Source of the DNA: Adiantum capillus-veneris
Taxonomy: Eukaryota > Streptophyta > Polypodiopsida > Polypodiales > Pteridaceae
DNA: 64,000 nucleotides
Assembly (NCBI GenBank): GCA_014529385.2
Contig: CM043959.1
Coordinates: 47,993,928 to 48,057,927 of the forward strand
Direction of reading: 5' to 3'
Part shown: piece by piece, positions 11,105 through 22,590 of the stretch
Numbering within the stretch: the stretch's first letter is position 1
Layout: the number at the start of each line of letters is the position of its first letter
The notes under the pieces: model-generated
What the model saw: the letters and a program-made list of their open reading frames with translations, nothing else
Told to the model about the DNA's origin: nothing
Database searches by the model: none
Made by a program: the position numbers and the translations under genes

Positions 11105-11124
11105 TGGTGAACCCGACGCGAACC
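11105..11124 (+). other. Primer-binding site complementary to tRNA-Trp
   Basis: TGGTGAACCCGACG begins 6 bp after the LTR end. As I recall the plant nuclear tRNA-Trp(CCA) sequence, its 3' end including CCA pairs with the first 14 bases, with a mismatch at base 15. The initiator-Met site used by the chromoviruses here is quite different. A duplicate is at 47,465-47,484. Confidence 0.7.
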
Positions 11125-11151
11125 TGCCAGGGTGAGAATTTGTGGGTAACC

Positions 11152-11760
11152 ATGGGTGATCATGTTGAGCAACAATGTATGAATTTTTACCCATCAACAA
11201 TGCAAATGTTTCAAACATTTGGAATGTTCATGCAACAACAACATTCCATTGAAAGAAGGGAGATTTCAGCAACAAAGGCCATACAAGCGGTCGTCAACAA
11301 AATGGCTCAATTCAGTGGCAAAGATGTAACCAAGTACTTACGCGAGTATGTGAAGGAGATGGAGCTGCATCGCGTGTCAGAAGGTGAGATGATTCAAAGC
11401 TTTGAGCTAGTTGTTGCTCCAGAAATTAGGGAGCATGTTAGGGCAATTAAAGATGGGCATGGGATAAATTGGGAAGAACTCAAAGTAGCTTTAAAGGAGG
11501 AATATTTCATGGAGGACTCTAAGATAGTGACCAAAAGGACATTCTTAGAATGGGTAGTGAAGCCAAAGCAAGGACTATCAATAATAGAGCTACTAAGGGA
11601 ATTTGAGCGGCTCTATGCACAACTCACTAGGACAAAAAGGGCCACACTAGATGCAGAGAAGACAAATCTTTTCTTGCAAGCCGTAGGTAAAGAGTTTCAA
11701 GAAAATTTAGAGCTTCTTCTTGAAGATAAAGATGCTGAGCAAGGACTACAGACCGACTAG
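11152..11760 (+). pseudogene. Gag N-terminal part (plus-strand Ty3 element)
   Basis: The start ATG at 11,152 (MGDHVEQQ) lies 28 bp past the primer site. The frame encodes an alpha-helical capsid-like region (AIQAVVNKMAQFSGKDV, FLEWVVKPKQGLS, LREFERLYAQL). It ends with TAG at 11,758; a second in-frame stop (TGA, 11,797) follows, then the same frame reopens at 11,818, so gag and protease were once one frame. A copy starting at 47,512 is cut off at 47,577. Confidence 0.8.
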
Positions 11761-11817
11761 AATGAAGTTGAAGGTGCTGTCTCGTTGCTTGCCAAATGAC
11801 AAAGAAGAAGGAACAAG

Positions 11818-13527
11818 ATGGTAGTAAACACTACAAGTCCTTCAACCTCAACTTCTGACAAAATGGTAAAGCCTACTTTTATCGCTCCTAAGTTTGATGA
11901 GTCCATGCTAGATGAGATTGTGAAGGGAATGCGTGACTTGAAGGTGAAGCTTGCAAAGCTTGAAGAAAAAGGCCAACCATCAGGGCCACTTCCTAGGCAA
12001 AGACAACAGCCCAAAGAAGGGTTTGTTAATAGATGTATTTGGTGTGATAGTACAGACCATGTAAGAAGGATTTCTGATGATTTTAGTGATGCTTTGTCAA
12101 AAGATGTTGTCTTTTTTAAGGATGGTAAAATCCACTTAAGAGAGACAGGTCTACCCTTGAGAACTAACTTTGGGAAGGGGGGAATGCAAACCTTAGTTGA
12201 AGATATGGCAACTAAGCATGCCACCTCTTCAGTTGAGGCAGCTACTTATGGAGTAAAAATTGAACATTTTTGTGATGAAGAGGTGAGTGACCATCATGGT
12301 CAAATTTGGCCAAATGTCATGCAATTAGCTAAAAAGGGAAATCTTACAAAAGAGATTCTACATGAAGCAGGTGATTGCATACATCTAGAAACAGGATGGA
12401 ATGATCCAGTGGACTCATTGTCAGTGCATGCCTACATTACAAAATGCCAACAAAATGAGGCGATTGTAGAAGAGAAGCGCAAGCATGAGAATGTTGATGA
12501 AGGACCATCAAAAAGAGCTTCTAAAAGTGGGGAAAGAAGCGACTCAATGCCTTCTCAAACACCTTCAACACAAGGAGCATCTCCACCTGAAGTAATCATG
12601 GAGGAGTCTACAACAAGAAAGAAGAAAGAGCCAGCAAAAGGTAAGACAAAAGGCCCAACTTATAAACTACAATGTGATATTGAGGTTGCTACAGATTTAA
12701 AGAAAGTCTTGGAGGAAAGGATCTTGAATAGCAAGATTGAGTTTACTCTGGGAGAAGTTATTGGCATTGCAATGCGTGAATTCCACGAGGAGATCATTGA
12801 CATCATCAAGAGGAAGAGGCAAACCCTTGCTGAAGTTTCTCGTCCACAGGTTGAAGGGGAAACCTTGCAGACACAAGGAATGCAGCTGCAAAATAAGGAG
12901 GATGGTGGAGCTATCGTAGGATGCTACCAATCTAGTGGGAGAGTGAAGCAAGTGTATTTCTCAAATGATGATGAAGAAGTTGAAGATATTCCTAGGAGCT
13001 ACTATTCACGAAGTCAGTGGGCAAGGGCTACTACAGAAACTTTGGTCAAGGTAGGTGATCTTGAAAAGCCATTTGTTGCCTTGATTGACCATGGTTCAAA
13101 AATAAACATAATGTCAAAGAGTCTCTACAACAAGTGCAAATGGCCGATGGACACAGATCATGGCTGGATGGTAAAAGTGGCAAACAATTCATCCGGTGAA
13201 TTATATGCAGCATGTCCAGGTGTGAAGGTGACAATAGGTGATGTAAAGATTGACCAAAACTTCTTTGTACAGGATACGTCTTCATATCATCTCATCCTTG
13301 GACAACCCTACATTGTGAGAGTTTGAATGGAAACAAAGTTAATAGACGATGGTTCAGCATATGCTAGGATACGCAGCAAAGATGGTAAACGAGCTGTCCA
13401 ATTTCTCACAGTTTGTGTAAACCATGAAAGAAATCGTGACAACCTCAGAGAACATCCTCTACCAAAGGTAAGCAAAGAGTTTCATGATCATAGAGAAATG
13501 ATGGGTTTTGGCCAAGTACCATTGTAA
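11818..13527 (+). pseudogene. Gag C-terminus and retropepsin (plus-strand Ty3 element)
   Basis: The first part carries a zinc-knuckle-like CIWCDSTDHVRRIS whose last Cys is missing. A charged, low-complexity middle part follows (ARKKKEPAKG-like, about 12,460-12,650). The retropepsin has VALIDHGSKINIMSKSLY (D-H-G instead of D-S/T-G) and HLILGQPYIV. TGA at 13,324 and TAA at 13,525 interrupt it; the pol frame then continues one frame over (from about 13,500), up to the solo LTR at 13,673. Confidence 0.82.
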
Positions 13528-13672
13528 AGCGGGATTGCAGTGGTACAGAAAGAAAAAGGGTCTCCCCTGATCCAAAAATAGGTGAAACTTTCTCAATGAG
13601 ATCCTTGGTAACAAGGAATGGATCAGTATGTTTTACAAAACTTGAAGATTTGAAGAGATGTGAGAGGCAATA

Positions 13673-15255
13673 TGTCATACTAATCAATATCTAATTCTCC
13701 TAAATGATTTTCTCATATTAAACTGATCATTTAATGTGGGGAAGGCTAGGGGAGAAAAAGCTAGAATATTGGTTAAGCTAGCAGACCAGCCACAGTAGGG
13801 ATCCAAAGGAGGAAAAATAGGGATCCAAAGGGGGGTCCATCTGCAAAAGATCCATGTGCAACAATGGGCTAAAAAGACCCTAAGGTTCAGCCCATTAAGA
13901 CTTCCAAAATGCTAAGGTTCCAAAATTCAAAGGTTGTGTCCAAAGGTCAACCCTAGGGAAAATTGGATGCTTTGTGTGTGCCCTAAAAGTCTTTGCACAT
14001 CCCTACATGGGAGGGGGCGATCCCTAAAGGTAGGGGATGAGAGAGAAAGCCACACACACACACACAGGCTCCCTTTACACAAAGGGAATGAGGGACACAT
14101 GTCAGCTCCCTAGGCCAGATGCCCACAAGGTGTGCCCAATTTCTATTGGATGACCCTTGAAGTGGACCAATGAAAATTAAGCTAGAGTAAATCTAGTTTA
14201 ATTAATTTAAAAACATTTAATAAAAGAAACCAATGAGAATTAAGTCTCCTAGAAGACTATTGGACAGTCTCCCAAGGGGTCCAATGAGCATTCAAGAGCC
14301 CCATGGCTTGCGTGATTCCTATTGGCCAAGAGGCAAAGGGGTCCAATGAGAGTTTAGTTTAATTATTTAATTACCTAAATCTCTCACAAAAGGGGAAAGG
14401 GGGACACATGTCAGAAGGCTATCACTTATGTTGCTTAATTGTAATTGGCTTGACTTGGGGAGGGCCAATGAGGCTTCAGGAAGAGCATTTAGCAAGAGGG
14501 ATCGCCCAAGAGAGAGAGGGGGCTAAATTTTGCAAGGCATTATCACACACACACACACTCACACAAGCTCATGTGTGAAGAAAAAGAAGACTATCTCTTC
14601 CCAAACTTTAATGGAGAACTCATCACCTACTCCAAGCTTGTGAGATAGAAGCCTACATCAACACTCTCTTGGCATGTGGATGCAAATCCAACCAAGAACC
14701 AAGCTTCAATGCATGCTCATCTCCTCTACCAAGCTAATTACTAAGCTAAGCTACGCTACATATGAGTGATTATGTGAGGAGATGTACATCTTTCTCGTAA
14801 GATACTCCTTCTTCCTCTCAATCTACTCTCATACCCTGCTAGCTCTCACCATCTTCGAAGGTGTGTGAGGTCTTGGGTCTGAGAACGGGGATAATTCAAC
14901 TTGTGTTTGTTAAGTGTTTTTCTTAGTGCATGAAGTTTCCATCTTCATTGCACTAGCTAGTCTTGAAGGAACACAAAGAATTGTATTGTACAATGTCTCT
15001 CTTGATGGGAGAAACCATAATACAAAGCCTTTTGGAGGGGGGACCGGCTCCATGGTCCTCAACTGTTGTCAATAGCTTAATTTCTCTCTCTTTTGAAAGT
15101 ATTGTCGATTCTATCTAACTAGGTGTTATGATTTTTGTTGCTCTCTCCACCCAAGCACTCTTGTAATTCTCATTAGGAATCTATTCTAATGAAATGCCCA
15201 CTATGTTCATGCTAATTTCCGCTACACATAATTTATTAGGCCATTAAATGTTACA
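13673..15255 (+). mobile_element. Solo LTR with perfect 5-bp target duplication
   Basis: 1,583 bp, TGTCATACTAATC to AAATGTTACA, flanked by CAATA on both sides (13,668-13,672 and 15,256-15,260). It sits between the protease and RT parts of the plus-strand Ty3 element, and the pol frame resumes after it. No internal region is present, so it probably formed by LTR-LTR recombination. It contains CA-repeats (about 14,051-14,066 and 14,544-14,560). The same LTR family, inverted, fills 1-551. Confidence 0.92.
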
Positions 15256-17598
15256 CAATATGTGCATAATGTACAAATAGGCATGAAAAAGAGTGGGTTG
15301 CTAAAGCCTACTGAAAATGTTTTGGGTTTGTGTGAACATGTAGATACTATGGGTGAGCTTGATGCTATAATGAGGTCTAGTTTGCATCTTGAAAATGAAG
15401 TTGTGGAAGTTTGCTCTATGGAAATGTATCAATTAATAGAAGCCTTTAAAGAAAGCCAAACAGTTGGCCCAGAAGTCCATGTTGAAACTAAATACAAGAG
15501 TGTAGCAAAGAAGGTGAAACCAGTAGCTTCACCCTTACCACCCAACAAAAGGGAAAAGATTGAGCGGGCTTCTTTACAACCAACTTTGAGGAATCCTAAA
15601 AAGATCGGGCATACCTTCACAGAGGAGTCTTTTCAAGAGTTGCGGATTGGTTGCGAGGAGTTTCTAACACAGGAGGAGACAAAGTGCTTCAAAGAAATGC
15701 TTTCAAAGCATGGTAAGGCTTTTGCATTTGAGCCACATGAGATAGGATGTGTTGATCCTTCTATTGTAGCTCCTATGGTAATTTTCACAATACCTCATGT
15801 GCCTTGGAATCTGCGGCCTATTCCGGTTCCAAAGGCTCATTTGCCAAAGTTAGTAGAGCTACTGAATGAGAAAATAAAAATGGGAATCTTGGAGCCTTCT
15901 TGTGCTCCATACTCAAACAGGTGGTTCACAGTTCCAAAGAAGAATGGTTCTCTACGCTTCATCCAAGATATGCAACCAGTAAACAAGGTGACAATTAGAA
16001 ATGTAGGTACTGGTCCAATTGTGGATGAGTTTGCAGAGGAGTTTGCATGGAGGGCAATCTACTCAATGAGGGATCTCTACTCAAGGTATGATCAATTTCA
16101 GCTTACAATCAAAAGCAGAGACTTGACAACCATGAGGACACCTTTGGGGTTGGTAAGGATGTGTACCTTGCCACAGGGAGCAACCAACTCGGTTGCACAT
16201 ATGATGAATGGGATGAATAAGGTCTTACGTGACTTTATTCCTCAAATCACAATGCCTTTCATTGATGATTTGCCTATCAAAGGATGTGAAGAAAGTGACA
16301 AAGATGAAGCTTTGGATCTCAAGGGATGTCGCAGGTTTGTGGTAAATCACATAAATGATTGTGATAAAATTTTGTCTAGGCTGGAAGAAGTGAATCTTAC
16401 ATTGTCAGGGAAAAAGTCTATGTTTGGTGTCAATGAAGTGCTCATTGTGGGGCACATGTGCGGGCCATATGGTAGGAAACCTTGTCCAACAAAGGTAGAT
16501 GCCATCCAAAGAATGAAAGAAACATGCACTAGCATCACTGAGGTTAGAAGGTTTCTGGGAGCATGTGTCTTCTATGTTATTTGGATTCCACATTATGCAC
16601 ATGTAGCTGATCCTCTTTATCAGCTGCTTAGAAAGAATCAGAAGTTTAAATGGACAGAAGCACATGTAAAATCCATGAAAAAGCTAAAGGAGTTTCTCCA
16701 GTCAGCAACGACTTTGAGAAAGGTAGACTATGAGTGTCAAAGGCCAGTAATTGTGACAATAGACACCAGTCCTACAGGGATTGGATGGGCAATAGGGCAA
16801 GATGACAAACAAGGACACAGGTATGTGGTAAGATTTGGAGCAAAGGTACTAAGTGCTCGCCAAATAAACTCTCCACAGATAAAGAGAGAGTTATGGGGTA
16901 TGGTTACAACCTTGAAAATTCGGAAAGAGTACCTAATTGGTGCATGTGTGGTTGTAGAAACAGATTGTCTACCACTTCTTGGGATGATTACAAGCTGTTC
17001 AACTCCATACATTGCTATGTTGCAGTGGATTGCCTACATTAAGTCCTTAAATCCTGAGTTTAAGCACATTGGAGGTAAAGACAATACAGTGGCAGATATG
17101 CTATCAAGGGCAAGGTATGAAGATGAGTCACAAATGATTGATGAGGGAGATGATGTAGGCACAAAGTTCTATTCTATCTCTCATGTCAAAGGTAACAATG
17201 TCTGCATGACTAATTCACTTGAATTGTTCTTGAAAGATCTTTATGAAGGTGATTGGCTTTCTATTGGAAGCTACTTGAGTACTCTAACAAAACAGGATGA
17301 TTGGTCTGAACAAGAATTCAAGAGGATACGTAGGAAAGCATATGGGTACTTTTTGAGGGATGGTTACTTGTGGAAGCATCCTAAACAAAAGGGTGCTACA
17401 CCACAATGGGTTATATGTAAAAAGGAGACTCAATTAAAGCTCATGCAAGAGTTTCATGAGAGTCTATGGGCTGGACACAGGGGTGTGTGGGCAACCTTCT
17501 CCAAGTTGAAAGAAAAATACTGGTGGAAGGGTATGTATAAAGATGTATCTCAGTTTGTAGAGTCATGTGTAACTTGTCAAATGTATTCAAATGTTTGA
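15256..17598 (+). pseudogene. Reverse transcriptase, RNase H and integrase zinc region (plus-strand Ty3 element)
   Basis: About 780 codons are open. RT: RWFTVPKKNGSLRFIQDMQ, TLPQGATNSVAHMMN and active site MPFIDDLPIKG, with both aspartates. RNase H: VTIDTSPTGIGWAIG, KRELWGM, VVETDCLPLLG and DNTVADMLSRAR, all four acidic residues present. The end carries the integrase HHCC region (SLWAGHRGV to ESCVTCQ). A single TGA at 17,596 separates it from the rest of integrase in the same frame. By recall, the FIDD-xPIKG signature and integrase style resemble fungal Ty3 elements more than typical seed-plant ones; this needs a tree. Confidence 0.88.
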
Positions 17599-18690
17599 CA
17601 TCATGATGGATTGCACCCTACATATCCACTAGCCATGCACTATAAATGGGTTGTAGATCTAGTCACAATTCCTTTAGGACTCTGGCGGATGAGATACTTG
17701 GTTCTTGCACGAGAGGACCTAACTAATCAGGTTGAAGGAAGAGCATTAAGAGCTAAAACCACAGAAGCTGTGTGCAAATTTCTTCTTGATGAGGTGATTT
17801 GCCGTTATGGTTGTGTGGGAAAGATCACTGCAGATAGAGGTGAGCTGGATGCCGAAGAAGCAAGGGAGTTCTTTTCTAGATTAGGAATCAAGATTTCTCT
17901 TACTACAGCTTACAACCCTGAAGGCAATGGAAAGAGTGAAAGAGAGCATCCTCCTATCATCAAAGCTTTGGCCAAGGCTTGTGAAGGAAGAGTTGGTGAG
18001 TGGCCAAAACTGTTACCATATGCTTTATGGGCTGATCATACAACACATAGCTTAGTAACTGGCTACATGCTTGCGGAGCTAATGTATGGTCAAAAGCCAG
18101 TGATGCCGATTGAAGATACAATTCCCACATGGAATGTACTACCTTGCCAAGAGGGGCTTAGCAGGGAAGATCTCCTTGCACTGTGTATAAGGCAACTAGA
18201 GAGAAGACCTAGAGACATTGAAGCTTCAATAGAACGACTCAAAAATGCAAGGTTGAAAAACATGGACTACTTTGATAAGCGACATCGACTCAGGAGAAAA
18301 GTAATTGACAAAGGTGAATGGGTTTTAGTGTATGATAGTAGCCTTGATAACCAGCACACAGTTATGCGTAAGTTCTCAAAAAGATGGTTTGGACCGTATG
18401 TTGTAAAGCATGTGCATGAAAATGCTACTTATAGCTTGTCTGAACTAGATGGTACAGAAGTAAAGATTCCAATTGTAGGAAAAAGGATCAAAATGTTTAA
18501 AAGAAGAGGACATAATGATCTAGAAGATGTTGATGAGGAAGAAGAGCAAAACACAGGTGAAGATCAATGTGAACATGAAGCTCTGGAATCATCCAGTGAA
18601 GAAAAATCAAGGAAGATGTACAAGAGGTCTGATCTTACAAAGAGACAACGTGGCACATACCGGAGGATGTGCAGGTTTAGAGGGGGTTGA
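17599..18690 (+). pseudogene. Integrase core and GPY/F tail (plus-strand Ty3 element)
   Basis: Same frame as the RT after a TGA codon. The DDE triad is visible: YKWVVDLVTIP, KITADRGELDAEE and GNGKSERE. A tail with KRWFGPYVVKHVHENATYSL is the GPY/F module; there is no chromodomain. An acidic then basic C-terminus follows, and the stop TGA (18,688-18,690) directly abuts the first base of the 3' LTR. Confidence 0.87.
18675..18690 (+). other. Polypurine tract overlapping the pol stop codon
   Basis: GTTTAGAGGGGGTTGA ends at the LTR border (TGTCATG at 18,691). The purine core AGAGGGGG also encodes the last residues of integrase. Confidence 0.65.
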
Positions 18691-20857
18691 TGTCATGCTG
18701 TGGAACGTATATAGTGGGAACGGACATTAAACGATTTATCTTGTGACTTTTTGATGCATAAGTATACTTCATATAATACTCATATGCATAAATAAAGGTT
18801 TCTACCATACCTTAGAATTACCTTTGAAGTAATATAAATGTACATTACTATTAGAAAGTACTGCAAGAGAAGTATCAATGATTGTGCCTCTTTTTGTCTG
18901 GGGGAAAAGCATTTGTATATTTTTTCTAATATCTCAGCTATACCCTACCATATATAAATTATTTTCTTCTTTTCACATTTATTTAATAATATAACCCTTC
19001 AATAATGCATACCTTCTTGGATACATACAAGAGGGAAGGGCCTACTAGAAGACTTTATGAAAAGGAAGATCCAAAGCTTCTTGGACCATCCCAATTTGAA
19101 AATCCCGACCTAAGGGCGTGGAGAAAAGGCCAAAACCAAGTCAAGCCCTTTTAGTAGTCCAATTTTTCCTTTTGAAGCATGTCAATCCAAGTTACAGGTC
19201 AAAAGTTACAGGGAAACCAGTGAAAAACCCTCTCACAACTACACTGCAAGAAGAGATGGTAAACAGGTGAATCAAGTGCAAAGAGGTAATCTTGGTCTTT
19301 TTCCATAAAATAAGATATTTTGAGGATAAAAGACACAAGCATGTGAATGTGACACCTCAAAGATGCCTTGAAGGACAAGACACACAAGTTGGGACCCCCT
19401 GCTCGAGCCACACAGAAGATGCCTAGGTGGGCCCCACATACATCATGCACCCACATGGAGCCTCAAAGAACAAAAATGCTGAAATTCATGATATTTTGAG
19501 TCCCACTATTGCCCATTTTAAAAAATATCCAAAGAACATTTGGTTTGGGCTAACTCTTTAGCCTAATCAAGTGATTATGTAAAACATGGCTCCCTCACCT
19601 ATAAAAAGGGCAACCTTCTCTTCATTGAGGCAAGTTATGAGTGAGTGAGAATAGCTCAATTCCATAGTGACACACTCATCTTAGTGCCACACTTTCTCTT
19701 GAAGAAAGGTTGAAGTCTTGCCTCATCTTCTCTCCATTAAGGTGGTGGCGATCGCTCTCATGTAAGATATATGTTGCTAGTTTTACTTTCATTTGCATAT
19801 CTAGCCAATACTTGTCTCTAACTCTATCTCTATCTCTCATTATCTATCTTTAATACCACCACCACACTTAGATCTATCTCTAATTCTATCTTACTCCTCG
19901 TTTGATCTCTCTTGTTGTGTCCTAATTGTTTCATTGGAAGGCATTCAAGCAGCAACCTTGTTAATGTAATGGGTACAACCTTCTTGCGGGAAACAATTAT
20001 GTGCACAAGGTTAGTAACCATATCTTCATCTTCCACAAGCATCTCTCTCTCTTAAGGTTCTCATTCTCTTCCACAAACTCTAGAATCTCCTTGCTACAGG
20101 TACTTCTCTCCCCGCAGTATCCTTATTGCCTAAGGGCAACAATAGGGCTTGGGAGAGAAACTCTCTTCTTCTTCTCCTTTCACTTCTTCCACACCTTTAT
20201 CTTTGTGCATACTAAGTATATAATTGATGAATAACCATAATCCACATAGAGGTAATTTCTTTCAATTCCATTCAGTGCAATCTATTAGGGTCAACATTTG
20301 GATTAGTCGAAAGATTCACTTTCAGCAACTCATAGTGTTTCTATTTGGTCCTGAAAGGCTCAACGAAATACTTCTCTCACCAGATCCCATCATACTACCT
20401 ATCATTGACTATGACTTCTCTTTTGATGTGAATGTGGTTATTTTATTATGAATCAAGAGGATTTGTACTCACAACTAATCCCAATCGCTAGACAAAACAT
20501 ATACATTATAGTAAGCACAAAGCTACAGTTCCAAAGAGCAATCCGTAGCTTATTTGGATAACAAAGATTCAATATCATTAACTCATCCATTAACCCTTTT
20601 ATCCTACCCATGATACGATATGATCGTAATCTCGATGTTTTTATTTTTGTTTTGTTCTGACTATCTTTCATGAGTTCTCTCCATCACGTGTGTGTTTGTA
20701 AGGAAAAGTGAGCGGCTTCTTGGGCTACATTTCTTCTTTAGCTCTAGAATCTATGTTATCTACATCTTAGCTCCTTCTCATAACCCTTGAGCTTCCTCAC
20801 AAACTCTCACAGCAAGAGGCTCGATGCCTTGCTGGCAAGACCGCCAATTTCTTGACA
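18691..20857 (+). repeat. 3' LTR of the plus-strand Ty3 element
   Basis: 2,167 bp, TGTCATGCTGTGG to TTTCTTGACA. Compared with the 5' LTR it has many scattered substitutions and an insertion of about 10 bp near 20,720 (TTGGGCTACA). Confidence 0.92.
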
Positions 20858-21551
20858 GCGTATAAATCCCTGTACTTGCTGAAAGTTATCTAAGCCTTCC
20901 AACTTGAGGATAACATCTCGATAGTGAGATATATATTCAAGTACTGATGGGTATTGGCGCATGGAACACGTGTCCCAAGACGTCCAATTCCGATCTTGCC
21001 TCACTTGTAGGAAAAAATTCTTTGCAAAACATAGCTTTAAAAGCTTCCCAACTCTGTGGTATGCTATTATTCTCCTTGAGAGACATCCACCATTTGTAGG
21101 CGTTGCCTTCCAGAGTTAAGCTCGTTTGTAGTGCTCTGACTGCATTCGAAGTACACCGTAAGGCGTGAATTCCATCCCACTTGCTGAGAAAGATATTCAT
21201 TGCATCCTTATTGTGATCATGATCTTCTCCCTTAAAAGTCGGTGGTTTGGTGTTTTTCAACAACTCATCCACCTCTTTTGCAGTGAGAGTGTGCAAAGTA
21301 TCAACAGGTGGACCTTGTCCTTGGTTAGAAGGGCCCTACCCTTGTGTAGTAATGTACTCATGCATGTGCGTGTCAGCAAGACTCTTAGACTGATGTTGCA
21401 TTAATTGGATCACTAACGTGGATAATTTAGTGTCATCACCTCTCGTAGCATCGCGAACACTCTCCGTGAGAGCGTCCGGCCACGAGCCACCATGAGCAGG
21501 ATCAGGCGTATTTTGCTCAAAATCAAAAGTCATATTGATATCTGAATCCAT
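20858..21551 (-). pseudogene. Gag N-terminal part of the older host element (piece 1)
   Basis: Starts at ATG 21,551 (MDSDINMTFDFEQ). After a TAG near 21,338 it continues with a Ty3 gag core: PPTFKGEDHDHNKDAM, ALQTSLTLEGNAYKWWMS, IPQSWEAFKAMFCKEFFP. A frameshift around 20,970-21,000 moves the rest to another frame (PSVLEYISHYRDVILKLEGL). The frame reaches the plus-strand insertion at 20,857 and continues at 8,939. Confidence 0.82.
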
Positions 21552-22342
21552 GGCAACACAGTGTAGTGAAAGGAATAGTCAGAAAAAATACCTGATATTG
21601 ATAAGCACCACAAAGGTTAATTAGCCTTGCTAATCTTGGCAAAATCGATATTTTCCAAGTCGGAATCAATCCCAAATGGCAGCCGTATAGGGAAATCCTT
21701 AACCCATTGTAGCCGAATCGAGTATGAGTAGAATTTCTTTCGATCGCAATTGATTTTGAGAAATAACGTCACTTCTGACTCCCCTTGAGATGCTTTATTA
21801 ATTCTTTGATTTTTTGCAGATTGTATGTAGAACATTTGTGTGGGTGTATGTACTTGCAGGCCCTCTCGGTATGCCTAGCTTCGCCCGAAGCTTCATAGGA
21901 GGGAGGGGGGGGTACGCCGTTGTGGGTATTGTCCCGTGGTTGGTGAAAAAACTTGTGGCCACTAACCTCAAATGGGTTGGGCACCCACCGGGTGTGAAAA
22001 AAAACTGTTCACCGACTATGGCGGTCTGCAGACAGCGTGAGGGGGGAGCTTTTTCTCACCCCGCCTTGTATGGTGGTCGAAGGCGCCTGCTACACGCACA
22101 TGAAATGGTCAGCGGGGTCGTGCGATGCCGTCAAGCTCGAGAGGGCGCAATTCGGTGCAGGTCGCTTGTCGGCCGCTTCCCCTTGCAAGAGTTGTTGCCC
22201 ACGCCGTCGTCTTCCTTGTCCTCCTCATCCTCCTCACAGGGGGTGAGCTCCACGGACTCCTTGACCCTGACATGCAAAAGCATGCAAGAATTTGTGTGGC
22301 TCTCCAACACCACGGATGTGCCTTCCCAAAAATAGTAACCTT
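21552..22342 (-). other. Non-coding leader sequences between two minus-strand retroelements
   Basis: The part next to gag (21,552-21,840) is AT-rich with an AATAAA on the minus strand (about 21,795) and is probably the leader or LTR of the older host element; I could not find LTR borders. The part from about 21,880 to 22,342 is GC-rich and lies downstream of the copia-like primer site. Open frames on both strands here look incidental. Confidence 0.35.
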
Positions 22343-22355
22343 GCTCTTGATACCA
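22343..22355 (-). other. Primer-binding site, initiator-Met type
   Basis: Minus-strand TGGTATCAAGAGC, one base after the LTR end. A close match to the plant initiator tRNA-Met complement as used by copia elements. Confidence 0.8.
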
Positions 22356-22356
22356 A

Positions 22357-22552
22357 TGTTAGACAAGGAGAACTAGAACCTAGGAGTCCACCTCCCAACC
22401 ACCCACTATATAGCATGGCTCCTAGCCCTTTGCCCTAGTTGGACTCCCTTTCCACACTACCTAGCCCGGCCTTGCCCTTGTCTAGTTCGGACTTGCCGTT
22501 GTCCTGACACCAAGTGTGTTTTACAACGGACCATCACGTCAAACATATCACA
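22357..22552 (-). repeat. Short copia-like LTR (196 bp)
   Basis: On the minus strand it starts TGTGATATGTTTGACG and ends CTTGTCTAACA, directly followed by a Met primer site, so it is a 5' LTR. No matching gag or 3' LTR was found; the rest of the element seems lost. Confidence 0.65.
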
Positions 22553-22590
22553 TATTCTCCCATGGAAGATACCAGGTACCTTTTCAATAA

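Larger units (their letters stand above)
8940..20857 (+). mobile_element. Plus-strand Ty3 element with 2.16-kb LTRs, tRNA-Trp-type primer site
   Basis: Order: 5' LTR (8,940-11,098), primer site, gag, protease, RT, RNase H, integrase, polypurine tract, 3' LTR (18,691-20,857). Flanks are GCGT (8,936-8,939) and GCGT (20,858-20,861), a 4-bp target duplication, and the insertion splits a gag frame exactly there. LTRs differ by roughly 2% by eye, so the insertion is fairly old. The coding part has stops, one frameshift and a 1,583-bp solo LTR between protease and RT. It has no chromodomain. Confidence 0.9.

Noticed and set aside
21814-22376. Overlapping open frames on both strands in the GC-rich stretch
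   Set aside because: Length is explained by GC content; no motif, and the minus-strand primer site shows that this is retroelement leader.
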